A stretch of DNA of 64,000 nucleotides. Source: Archilochus colubris (taxonomy: Eukaryota > Chordata > Aves > Apodiformes > Trochilidae). Both the position numbers and the translations under genes were made by a program. The notes below the pieces were generated by a model. It saw only the letters and a list, made by a program, of their open reading frames with translations. It was not told the DNA's origin and ran no database searches. The stretch covers positions 186,001-250,000 of the forward strand of contig CM041108.1 in the NCBI GenBank assembly GCA_023079485.1, read 5' to 3'. Positions 15,346 through 26,042 of the stretch are shown here, in pieces (within the stretch, counting starts at the first letter, position 1; each line of letters begins with the position of its first letter).

Positions 15346-16555
15346 GTTGTCCTCCCTCCTGGTGGTCACCTAAAACCATGAGCCTGCTGAGGAGGAGACT
15401 GATGCTCAGCTGGGGCAACTCTTCAAGTCAAGGGTGCATCCCCATGTCCCACACCACAGCCACATCCAGATAACTGCAATGTGTTCTCCTGCCCTGCTGG
15501 TGAAATGGGAGGAGGTTTGGGAAACCCAAACGTACAGCCAGGACAAACCCTTTAGGAATGGCAATGCCACCTCAGACCTCTGACCAGGTGAACCCAAAGT
15601 GATTCCCAGTTCTCTTCCAGCAGCTGTCATCAGGCACTGATTAGATGGGTCTGAGCTCCAGCAAAAGCTGAGCCTGTGGGACAGAGGGGTGGGTGTGTGG
15701 CTGTGTTTGAGGGGGGAGAAATAAATAAAACCCCTATTGTGTCCATTACTGATCCATTTGTACTGGTTTGTCAGGGCTGTGGCTTTCATGCCAGGACCCA
15801 AGGGGCCCCGTGTGGCCACAGGGGTGGCAGCTGCAGCTGATGGCTCCTGTTTAGACCATTTTGGCAGCATTTGTCACAACAGCTTCTGCTGAGCTCCCTT
15901 TTATTTGTAATTATTTTTCTCTGACACCAGAGCCACCCTCCCAGCCTGGCCTTGCAGATGCACCCAGAGCATCCTTTGGGATAAAGAAGGTGGGAGGACA
16001 GAAGGTCTGGCAGGGAGGAGGGTGGACTTCAAATGAGCTGGGGCTCCTCCAAGGGTGATGGAAGTGCCTTTGAGGCAGCCCGACCCACTTGGGCCAAGAA
16101 TAATTGAACAAATAGTTTATCTGGTGACCCAACAGCTGGAGGGAACAGGCCATTTCCAGAGGATTAGGGGAGAGCTGTGAAAGGGAGCTCCCATGGGAAG
16201 CTTCAACCCCTCCTCTTGAATTCAGCCAGCCCAGAACACGTGTTGGAGCCTTTGGCTTATTTTTAAGTAACTTGTTCTCTCCTCCCCACCTTTATTTCCA
16301 CCACCCCACCCTCCCCAGAGCAATTCCAACAAAGGGCAAAGTTGTGGTTGTTGAAGCATAATTGGTCCACGGGAGGGAGAGGAATTATTTCATGATAGTC
16401 ATGTTCTAAATAGCCTTTTCAGGTTTTATTTTGCTTTATTTTCATCTAATTGTGTCAGTATTGTAAATTTTTTCCCCCTCCCCCAGTGTTTCCACTTTTT
16501 GGGTTTTAAGTTCAGAGCAGCCACCAGCAAGGCAGGGAGGGAAGAAGGGGGACTT

Positions 16556-16680
16556 GGTCAAAGCACCTCAAAATCATTTCTTCTGCCTGCAGACCACCTC
16601 AAAATCATTCCATCCCTCTGCAGACCACCTCAAGGCCATTCCATCGATCTGAAGACCACCTCAAAACCATCTCAATCTGC
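16556..16680. repeat. 31-bp minisatellite, four copies
   Basis: Units start at about 16556, 16587, 16618 and 16649. The core is ctgcagaccacctcaaaatc followed by attccatc, with several substitutions between copies. Confidence 0.85.
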
Positions 16681-19600
16681 CTGCAGAAGAGCCAAACCCA
16701 GTGACCATCACCAGTGCTGAGCTCAACCTGGCTAAAGAGGTGTCTGTATGAGCAAGGATGAGCTGATGCCTTGACCTCCATCACTCTCCCTTCACTGCAG
16801 AGCTCAGACAAACACCTTTGATTAAGGATCTCATTTTCAAGCAGCCACATGAGATAAACACCCCTTTTCCCAGCCAGACTCTGGTCACCCACATGGATAG
16901 GCACAGTGGACCCTACAAACCCAGGACTGTCTGCATGGATTTACCCCAAGCCCAAATCTGAAGTTCTCCTCATTTTTCCCCAGCATGAAATGGTCCCTTA
17001 GCCAAAACCACTCTGTTTTTAAAGCTGAAGATCTGATGGTGTCACCACAGGTTTCTCCTAGCCCTGGTCAACAGAGGACAAAGGTGGTGGAAAGCACTAA
17101 GCTCTGTGGCACCCTCCTCCTCTCCACACCAGCTCCAGATCTGTCCTCAGACTTCATTTGGATCAAGAGAGAGACAGAGTTCATGATCTAATCACTATTT
17201 TTAGAACACGAGTCCTCTGTTTAGTATGTATTTGGCAATCCCTCCAGCTGCATCACCAGCCATGAAACCTTTGGGGATGGCTTTTGCCTAACACCACTCA
17301 CTCAGCAAGAAAATAAACTTCTAAGCCCTTCCCTAGCCAGTATAAAATTCTCCTTTACTGCCTTTTCAGCAGCTCTAGTTTTAAATTCATGTGCAGCCAG
17401 AGCTCCCCGTCAAATTATGTCGATTTCTAATTATTTTTTTTTCCTCACTGTAAAGTGAAAAATGATGATTTCTGGAGGAGAGGTTTGCTGGGGGTTGCTG
17501 AACCCAGTGGGCTGGGGGCAGGTTTGGGTGTAGGGAGGTTATAAAGCATCAACTGCTGAAAGCTGCACAATTCACTAGGGAAAAAATAAAGAAAAAAATT
17601 GTTCTGTGCCATATTTCTCAGTCCAAAATTGCCCTTTTCTTTCAAACCACTCAGTAAATCTGTGGTTTCTGCTGGGTGCCAGGTATAGGGGTGAGTGTGG
17701 AGGGCTAAAGATGCTCAAGGCTTTGGATGAGCCACCCAGCATCTAAAAACCTCATTCTCAACTTCTAGACTTGGGGGATGGAAGGGGTAATTTCCAGAGA
17801 AAGCCAAGTTCAAGGTGGGTCTAGCAGACTTCAGTACATAAATCACAATTCAAGTGGAAAAAAAGGATGGGGGGAACCTGAACCTTTTAAATTATGGGGC
17901 TGACGAGATCTTAACAAAAGGAGACTCGTTTGTTGGTCTCTCTTCTCTTTTTTTTTTTTTTTTTAAGTACCATTCAATCATCCCACTAGCTGGAGAGACC
18001 TTAAATTGAATCTCAGCCCTAGCAAATGCATTACTTACTGCTGAATTGATGTCACTGCCAAAGAATTTTCTCTGGGCTTAAGCTGTCTGCAGCAACACGC
18101 CAGCGGCACGTTCGAGACGTTCCCCTCTTTGAGAGGCCAAATTCCTGGTGTTGGTTCTTCTTTTCCCCCCTTTCACCCCATTTTTTATTTCATTTGTTGC
18201 TTTTTCTTGGGATTTGTTGTCTTTTTTTTTTCTTGTTGTCTTTTCTGGGGGTGATGCTGCAGCTGAGCAGAGGGACTGAAGCAGCAGTTGGTGGGAAATG
18301 CTTGCACATCCCAGATGGGTTTTGGCCACCAGCACCAAGGTTTCACCTCCAGATCCACCACAGGCATCCCTACATCTTCCCTTCTAACCCATCACCCTTT
18401 GTACAAGCCAGATTTTGACAAGCAATCTGATTTCTGGCCCTAAATACCTCTTTTAAGGATCCCACTGAACACGGGAGAGGTGCAGGACTACTTCTATAGA
18501 GCCCTGGGCTCTTTTTATGGGCTCATCACCTGAAGCCAGGTCAATAAAACTGTGGTGGAAAGGGTTCTCACCCTGCTTTTGGGAACACTGCATGAAGTCA
18601 TGGCTTTGTAAACCTTCCTTCCCACTTCTAAGGAGGACAAATGCAGCTAGCCAGCATTTTTGCCAGCTCTTTCCCTCCCATCTTATTTCACAACCCCTCT
18701 GTCTCCCTCCTATCATCCTCCCTCCCTGCACGTACAATTGCTGGTGGCTTCCCAGCCAGATGCACACCTGCAGGTAAAGTTGGCATCTTCTCTTTCCAAG
18801 CTGTCATAGAGTCAAATAGTTTATGAGTCTATTGATGACAGATAAATTAATTGCAGAAAATATGAATGACTTAATATTTTGTGTGCTAATATATATATAT
18901 TTTTTTCTCCCTTCTTCTTTTAAATCCTTGTCATTGTATAAGATGTATCTCAGGCTATTTGGGTGGTGTTCAGATTCCCATGTCTCACTATCCACTTTAA
19001 AGTAACAGAAGATGCCTCGTGGCTTCTGAGTTCCTGGGTTTGATTTTTGAAGCATCCAACACAACTTTTCCAGAAAGGCACTGAATGAACTGAACCCAGC
19101 CTGGTCTGAGCAGGAACTTCTGGAGAAGGTTTTCCCTGGGTACAAAAGCAGCACTAGAGCCCAGAGCACTTACCAGTTGCATGATTCATCTCACCCTGCT
19201 TAACCTCAGGGTTTGGTCTCACTTTGCCACCATCAAACTACCCTGATCATCTTCTGTGGCTGCACGGCTGGGCAAAAAAAAGCTTTTAAAAACTATATAG
19301 AAGGTGGAGGAATCCAGCTTTGATGGCTTGTCCCCCCATGACAGCCCTCTGTGATGGATGACATGAGTGCATAACTCCTCCATGAGTGGGATTTGTCAAG
19401 TTTTGGGTCATTCCCCATGGTTGGGCAACCACTTGCAGACTCTGAGAGAGCCCAAATTACATCTGTGGATGACCTGGATGCGGATGTTGTAAGCCCAAGC
19501 TGTGTCTGGCCACAGATGCCCTGGCATTTCTGCACCTCTCAATGACTAACCTGTTCCTAGGCAGATAGAGATCTCCAGTCAATGTATTAGATCATCCCCT

Positions 19601-21880
19601 GGTATTGATCCCCTAAGCTTCACTTATCAACTTCGATTTCAATGATTTTCAGTTTGTGGATTGAGGACAAACACCTGAGTCAGCAGCAGGATTGATGAGC
19701 AGGTTGGAAAATATGTCATCTGAAGGAACCAGGGCTGCTCAGGTGAGGAAAGAAGGGTCGGAGAGGGAGGAATAATTAAAACCATGCCAAAAATATCCAA
19801 CTGTGCAGTGAAATAACCTCTGGTCACTCTCAAAAGGAGGAATAAGGAAAGAAGTAGAACTGAAGCTAAGGGTGGCCTTCAGGAAGCACCTCAAAATAAT
19901 CAGAAAGCAGAACAGAGTTCCTGCTGAACTATGAAACTTGGGTCTTTGATGAGTTTCAAAGCCAGGAGAGACAGAAGGATCAGCCACAGATCAAAGAGTT
20001 GTCTCTGCCTTTGCAAGGGCCAGGGTGGTCAGAAGATGGTTTGAAGCTTCTCCATCTCTGCTTTCTAGGCTTGCTAGAAGACATCTGGGCACAAACCCTG
20101 TCACTATTGGGGCTGAAGTGGATGTTTCTAGTGAGACACATCCTTAACTGAGCTTTTTCACCTCTCAAGTCAAAGGCAGATATTTTAAGAGCTGCCCTCC
20201 TCTTTCTTTTAATGAGTCATTAAAGTAGGATAATCAATTAGATTACCTTCACTCTGCCCCCAGACTTTTATTTGACTTTAGAAGGTCTGAATCCACATCA
20301 CCCACACAACAATGTGGTTGGTCTGACAACCTCATAAGAGCTGGATGAGATCACCCTGACATCTGCATCCTGCCCAATTGATGGCATTGGGATGGGATGC
20401 TTGGTGAGCAGCCAGAAGGTGAGATGGCTGCTCCCACATTCCCAGACAAGATAGCTGAGCCTGCTGTCCCACCCAAAGGACAACTCCACCTCTGCTATTG
20501 GTGGTTCCCCCCCAAATTCTGCCTCTTATTGCTGTGGCCCTTGCTGAACCTCTTCACTTCTCCACTTTCTGGATCACAAGTGGATTATGAAGCCCAGCAC
20601 GAGTGGCTCCAGGGCCAGGCAGAGCTTTGGCAACACTTTCTGAGCTGGAATTAGTGCCATTTCCAATAGATTTTTGCTCCATGTGGTAACTCACCACGGG
20701 GGAATTCCACAATTTTGTTGTTTATCAAAGCAGTGCTTTTCCACGGGAATAATAAGGGAAATAATAATATAATGGGAATAATTTAAATGAGGAGAAGGTT
20801 CCTCCCCACTTGCTATTTAGCCTGTAGGATGTCAACAGAAACCAAGTCCCAAGAGGCAGAGGTCACATAGCAGAAGCCAAGCAAGGTCTCTGCCCAGGAG
20901 AACAATTTGTAGTGGAAGAAAAGTCCTGGTCTCAGGGATGGCTGTTTTGGTTTATGCTGGGGTGATCTGGAAGGAAAATGGAGTTTTCCTGCCTCTAGAG
21001 CCATTCCACCTTAATGTAAAATAAATTAAGAAAAGCTTTGAAATCGGATGAGAGCAAAGCCAATGGAAGAGGAGCTGGAGAGCTGTGCTGGAGAAGACAC
21101 CCTTGCTATAAAAAGTGACTTTTGATCATTGCTGGAAAAGTGCCAGAGTGTATTTTAAGAGGGGGGGGGGGAAACTAAAAAAAAATAAGAAAAATCTATG
21201 ACCTAATGTTTCTGGAACACATCCACCAACCTGGGTGCCCTGTGGCTGTTTAATTTTTTTTCTATCTGCCTTTCCAACGGGCGTTTCACAATCAGGATTG
21301 TTTTGTGTGTGAGTCTGCACCCTTCCCAGGGCTCTGCCTCGAATGGCCCTGGTTCAGGTGAAGATAACACCCTTACAGCCCATTCCTCATCCACTGTAAG
21401 CGCCTGAAAACCTCATTCAGATGGAGCCACAAAGGGCAATAATTAACTTGAGATGGAGTTAGATGGATGCTCTGCTCCTGATCTATCTGCTTGGGTGTAA
21501 AACAAGAAAAAAAAAGAAAAATTTAAAAGGCAAAGTATGAGTAATGTGTAAATATAGTTATTTATGCTAGTATGTGTCATTTCTGTTATGTTTTAATATA
21601 TAAATACACCCGGGCTGACTTTATGAAGTCTGTGGCTGGGTGAAGTTTCCTAGACCTGCTTTCCCATGGGGAATGATGCTGTAATCTCAGCTCCTACCGG
21701 GAAAAGCTGCTGCCTCCTCCATGCAGGATCCTGATCTGAGGCTCCTGAGGACAAGGAGAAGGCTGAGCAGCAAGATGCTAGTGCTAAGAGATCGACCAAT
21801 TAACCTCTAAAGCAAGAGCTCACACAGGGCCACTTTCCCAGACAAGCAAATGTGATGGTAGAAATTATCCCAAAGTTGTG
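16681..21880. other. Intergenic, no gene seen; several AT/TAAT-rich candidate conserved patches
   Basis: Unique sequence. Patches with unusual texture for the surroundings are 17160-17460 (AT-rich with isolated CpG), 18075-18115 (a cluster of CpG), 18830-18960 (TAAT-rich), 20160-20290 (palindrome listed separately) and 21520-21620. A run of ten or eleven G is at about 21163-21173. No exon was recognised. Confidence 0.4.
20208..20224. promoter_or_regulatory. 17-bp perfect palindrome with an AP-1 core and flanking ATTA sites
   Basis: The sequence TTTAATGAGTCATTAAA is a perfect inverted repeat of 8 bases around a central G. The centre TGAGTCA is the consensus AP-1 (TRE) site, and both arms end in TAAT/ATTA homeodomain cores. 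More TAATCAATTAGATTA-type sequence follows at about 20232-20246. Function is inferred from motifs only. Confidence 0.4.
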
Positions 21881-21881
21881 G

Positions 21882-22335
21882 GTTGGACAGGATTTTTTTT
21901 TCTAGCTGGACTGGGTTTAGGAAGAAGTTGGTCTAGATGTTGGTCTTCAGAACCTCCCTGGGCAATCTCTTCCAGTGTTGTGTTACCCTCAGAGGGAAGA
22001 AGTATTTCCTCATATTTAATTTAAATCTCTTGTGTGCCAAGTTGTGTCCATTACCCCTTGTCCTGTCACTGGACATCATGGAGAAGAGTCCAGACCCACC
22101 CTCCTGACACCCACCCTTTAGATACTGATAAATATTGAGGAGTCCCCCCTCAACCTCCTTTTCTCTAAACCATCCAAGCTGTCTCAGCCTTTCCTTGGTT
22201 GACAGATGCTCAAGTCCCTTCATCATCTGAGTGGCTCCTGTTTTCTTTGTCCTTGAGCTGGGAAGCCCAGGATTGCCCAAAATGCTCCAGGTGAGGGATG
22301 GTTTCTGAAGAGCTCTCCTGGTGAAGGGGATGCTC
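21882..22335 (-). mobile_element. CR1 LINE fragment with degraded reverse transcriptase C-terminus
   Basis: Minus-strand translation over 22346-21933 gives a continuous frame with CR1 ORF2 C-terminal features: [53 protein letters not shown]. It then runs into a decayed 3' UTR ending near 21882 with gggttgga. The 5' part is missing. A frame of 137 codons without a stop is long for an old copy. Confidence 0.92.
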
Positions 22336-23194
22336 AGCATCTGCACACAGTGAGAGGGGAAAAGATTTGGGGGAAAAAAACCCTCAAAGTTACCCTGCAG
22401 GGAATCATTGGGGGTTGTCAGAGCCAGTGCTGAAGAGCTCTATGGGCTTCAGACTGTTCTCAGCAAGATGTTGAGGGCAAAAAGGGGTGAAATTTGGAGG
22501 ATACAGGAGACCAAAAGGATGAGAACATCTGCAAAAGGAGAGCATGGCCCAGAGAGGCTTTGGGGAGCATCAAGAGAACCTGAGAGGCAGTGAAATAAAT
22601 ATAAAAATTACCATCTCCTCTGAACTTTTGTTTTAAACATGCTCATTGGGAAGGAAATTTTACCTTTGTTCCTGGCTGGCCATGGGTCTGGCAGCACCAG
22701 GGTGGTTGTGGTGCAGACCCAGGGCTGGAGGTGGGACAAGTCAGCAGCACCAGATCCTGCATGTGTGGAGTTTGTGAGGGGATGAGGTTATGTGACAAGA
22801 GCAGAGTGTCCCTGGCAAACCCAAGAGGAGGGGTCTGGTTCTGTGGTCTCACCCAAGCCCCCAGTTTTGTCCACACTGAAGGATGGGGCAGGTCAGCAGA
22901 GCAGAAGCAGGACCTGAACTCCTTGCAGGTGTGCCTGAGACCTCTGAGCTCTTTCACCTCCATCATTCAGGCACTTTTTTGCAAGCTGCTGATGTAGAAA
23001 TATTTGGGAAGAACCATTTTGCCTTCCACCTCAGTCTGCACGCAGCATTCCCAAGATTTTTCTATTTTCATCCTCACCCTCTTCTTCCTTGAGCCTGGTG
23101 GGTGCCCTACAACCCCTCTCAGAGGTGATTTGGCCTCAGAACCACAGAGAAAATGGGGATTTTTTTTTTTTTTTTTCTCTTTTTCAGCCATGCC

Positions 23195-23325
23195 ACCAGC
23201 TCACTGTGTGGTCTGGGGCACAGAGTGTAACCTCTCTGTGACTCTGTTTACCCGTCTGCACACCAGGATCACAGCACTTACCTCATCAGGGCTGGAGAGG
23301 TTTAATTATTCCCAGACAGATGGAT
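23195..23325 (+). mobile_element. MIR-type SINE remnant
   Basis: The order ctcactgtgtggtctggggc, gtaacctctctgtgactctg, tttacccgtctgcacacc, and acttacctcatcagggctgg matches the central MIR core on the plus strand. It ends in tttaattatt. It is diverged but the order is complete. Confidence 0.7.
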
Positions 23326-23819
23326 GCTGCTGAAGTGAAGTGTTAGGATGACTAAATCTTCCTGGAGGTGCCTCTAATATCTCTGATGAGTTTGTTTATC
23401 CCCCAGATTCTCTACCATGGGCATGACAGAGATTACAAGGAGCGTGTTATAGCAGGGGCAAGGATGCTGTGCCAGATACCTCCAGGTCAGAGGGAAAGAG
23501 ATGATGGAAAACCAATTAATTTTTTTTAACAGCAAGAGAAATAGCTACAGGATTAAGAAACATTAATTATTTATTGAACTGCTGCCTTTGCAGAAAAAAA
23601 AAATAGAGTTTATCTGTGAAATAGCCACTCATTTTACCCAACAGGATGGTAACTTTGGTAAAACTCAGCAATTCAGGGCTGTAAAAACTTGAGCACTTCT
23701 GATTCCCAGCCTGGAAATATCACTGGTGGCTTCTACAAACCTGTGCTGAGGACTCTGCTCTGGCTCACAGCACCTGCAAATTCTCTACTACTGCCTACAA
23801 GGTTTCAACCCACCCTCCC

Positions 23820-23960
23820 ATCAACCCTGGTTGTTTTGTGTATATTTACCCAGGTCATTTAATCTGAAAATAAAGCAATCATTTGCATGGCCAAGTCAAT
23901 AATTATCAATACAGAGCTGCAGTAATTATCAAGCAGGCACAATAATCACACACTCTCCCC
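23820..23960. promoter_or_regulatory. Candidate conserved noncoding element with octamer and paired TAATTATCAA sites
   Basis: A perfect POU octamer ATTTGCAT at 23881-23888 is followed by TAATTATCAA at 23900 and again at 23923, 23 bp apart on the same strand, with AATAATCAC just beyond. The density of homeodomain-type sites is far above the flanks. No experimental evidence; conservation not tested. Confidence 0.35.
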
Positions 23961-24849
23961 TCCTGATTCCAAATGGCAAAGAAAAACCAGCTCTGCTCAT
24001 CCACCCTGGAAGCCCAGAGCATCTGTGGTGCCCTGATGCCATGGATGAAGGCTTTTCAGCTGGAGCAAAGTTAAGCACTTCAGCTGACTTGGCAACAAAC
24101 TTGGCTCCTGAATTCCATTCCCCATCCTGCCACTCTGGAAGTCAGGCCCATGGTTTGGCACAGTGCCTCTGACCACAGGAGCTTCAGGTTTCTTTCCTCT
24201 CCCATAGGGATGAGCAAAAGCCAAGGAAATGCCCTGAAACATTTCATCTGGTTTTTTAGAAGCCACAAAGAGATGTGGTTGAGTTTGGTTCAAGCTCATG
24301 GAAAAGTTGCCGGGAGGGGGGAGAAGATAAAGCAGAAGGAATTCCCTATGGCTCTTCTCCGCGAGTCTTGCCATCTCTGCCTTCCTTTCCCCAGCAATTA
24401 CACAGCAACAGAGGTTTTTAATCCCTGGAAGACTTGGACACTGCCAGAACCAGGGCTGGATCTAAGCATGCAAGTCCCTGAGGCTACCCACCCTTGACCA
24501 AGTGTCTTCTCCTTGCCAGTACCTGTTGTCTCACTCTCACTGCACTTAATTCTTGCAATTCCAAGCACAAAGTCTTCCAAAGGTTCGGGGTGACCAATGG
24601 ATTTTCAAACATGGTCACTACAAGGCAGAGATTCCACCTGTCTCCAGAGCAATCCACCACCCCAGCCCCCAGAGGTCTCCTGATGATGATGCCTGGGTAA
24701 AGTCCACCCCCTGCAAACAAAAAAAGCCAAGAAGAAGGTTTTTGACATCAGGAGACTGCTCTGAGTTATCCCAACAGACACATGGAGCAGTCAAAAGACT
24801 CCCACTGGACTTTTTTGGGGGAAAAGGGGAGTGATCAAAAAGACTGTAT

Positions 24850-24912
24850 CCCATTAAGTGGTAGGACTTGATGATCTTAAAGGTCTTTCCCAACAGAAAC
24901 GATTCTATGAGA
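24850..24912 (+). mobile_element. CR1 LINE 3' tail fragment
   Basis: The run aggacttgatgatcttaaag followed by gtctttcccaacagaaacga and ttctatga is a CR1 3' end of about 60 bases. Confidence 0.8.
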
Positions 24913-25137
24913 ACAAGGAGGTAAATGTCAAACTCTTTCTTCTTCCTACCAAGCAAGAAGGATTTCACTTCCCAGGTTTCCACTGAAGGGAGAATGAGTC
25001 CATCAGAGCAACCCCTGGTCTTGCAGGGGTGGCACAACCCTGAGGCTTCTAAGAAAAAAGCAAGAGACAAAAGTTTAATTCATAAAAGCTTGGGGAAGGA
25101 GATGAGGAGGGGAGGAGGGCAGGAGGAGATGACGATG

Positions 25138-25190
25138 ATAATAATAATAATATAATAAAAAGGCCTTATAATAAAAAGGCCTGGGGGTGA
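25138..25190. repeat. ATA microsatellite followed by a 15-bp direct duplication
   Basis: A short (ATA)n run leads into two adjacent copies of ataataaaaaggcct. The unit contains AGGCCT, a palindromic hexamer. Confidence 0.75.
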
Positions 25191-25199
25191 TTTCATAAC

Positions 25200-25790
25200 A
25201 TTAATAGGTAATGTAGTCAATTATGTAGGCTTATTTTATTTCAGCAAAGTGCAGGTGGTGAGCTACATCTCCTCGCAGGTGCTTTTCCAATTAGCTGTAC
25301 GTCTTCTAGGTGAATAAATGGCCGGGCGCCAAACCTCCGCGCCACCAGCAACAGACTAATCCAAACTAATCCAGAGGACTCGTCTTGCTTCATGTTAAAG
25401 CAGGGAGAGAGCCCATTTTTATTTATTATCTCTTGAAAGATCTCCCCCTCTCGCCTTGGAAAAACAAGGAGGACTGTTTCACATCGGAGGCCATAAATAC
25501 CCTTCACTCGGCGAGGGCTGGGAGACTCGCAGGGCTCCTCACATCCAATCTCACCATTATGTAATAGCAGATGAATATCCTGTTCTGCCTTTTGCTAAAT
25601 GTTTTCTTTTAATAATCAGCTCCCATCCACCTAATGGGATCCGCCTTGTGCAAGTGGCTGCCTTGGGAGCTCTTCAGGGAGACATCTGCTTTTCAGCGGG
25701 GTTAATTACCAGCAGCAGCTCATTAAAATGTTTTTATTTACTCTTTTGGTTATTAAAACTGGGCGAGCCCTCTTGGTTAGGATAAGTCCT
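25200..25790. promoter_or_regulatory. Candidate conserved noncoding element (developmental enhancer-like)
   Basis: This stretch differs in texture from its surroundings. It holds many intact CpG (ggccgggcgcc, ctccgcgccac, cactcggcgagg) beside AT-rich blocks with TAATTA, ATTAG, CATTAAA and TTAATAAT motifs, and it has no repeats and no coding frame with exon-like features. Such a mix is typical of deeply conserved enhancers near developmental transcription factor genes. BARX2, 35 kb away, is the obvious candidate target. Conservation could not be tested here. Confidence 0.4.
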
Positions 25791-25994
25791 CCTGGTGTGG
25801 GCAGGAATTAGACGAGATAGCCCCACATACACATACCTGCCTCTACCAGGCCCTTTGGGGTTCAACGTGAAGCTTGGCTCCTCCTCAAGTGCCTGCTGAT
25901 AATGCAGGTGTGGGGCAGGAGGAAGGGAGCTCTGCCATCTCTGGTGACTGCACTTGATTTTGAAGTTCAACCCAAACAAAATCCACAACCTCAC

Positions 25995-26042
25995 ACACCT
26001 TTCACACCCCTTCCAACCCAAACCATTCTGTGACTCTGTGCA
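25995..26042 (+). mobile_element. CR1 LINE 3' terminal fragment
   Basis: The run ccttccaacccaaaccattc followed by tgtgactctgtg is the CR1 end with a decayed octamer tail. Confidence 0.7.

Larger units (their letters stand above)
13766..16555. other. Intergenic, CR1 fragments and unique sequence
   Basis: C-runs at about 13931-13945 and 14050-14060, an A/G-rich patch at 14330-14440 (agagaaaata-like), the two CR1 fragments listed separately, and AT-rich unique sequence at 16330-16490 with several TAATT/ATTA motifs. No coding exon was recognised. Confidence 0.45.
22336..25199. other. Intergenic, no gene seen
   Basis: Unique sequence containing a MIR remnant (23195-23325), a TAATTATCA-rich candidate element (23820-23960) and a short CR1 tail (24850-24912). 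Homopolymer T occurs at 23160-23176. The frames of 100-150 codons around 24000-25070 show no family resemblance or plausible splice structure. Confidence 0.4.

Noticed and set aside
21163..21173. G-runs here and at 43223, 46940 and 50091 as G-quadruplex elements
   Set aside because: Single homopolymer runs without the spaced G-tract pattern; not enough to claim a structure.
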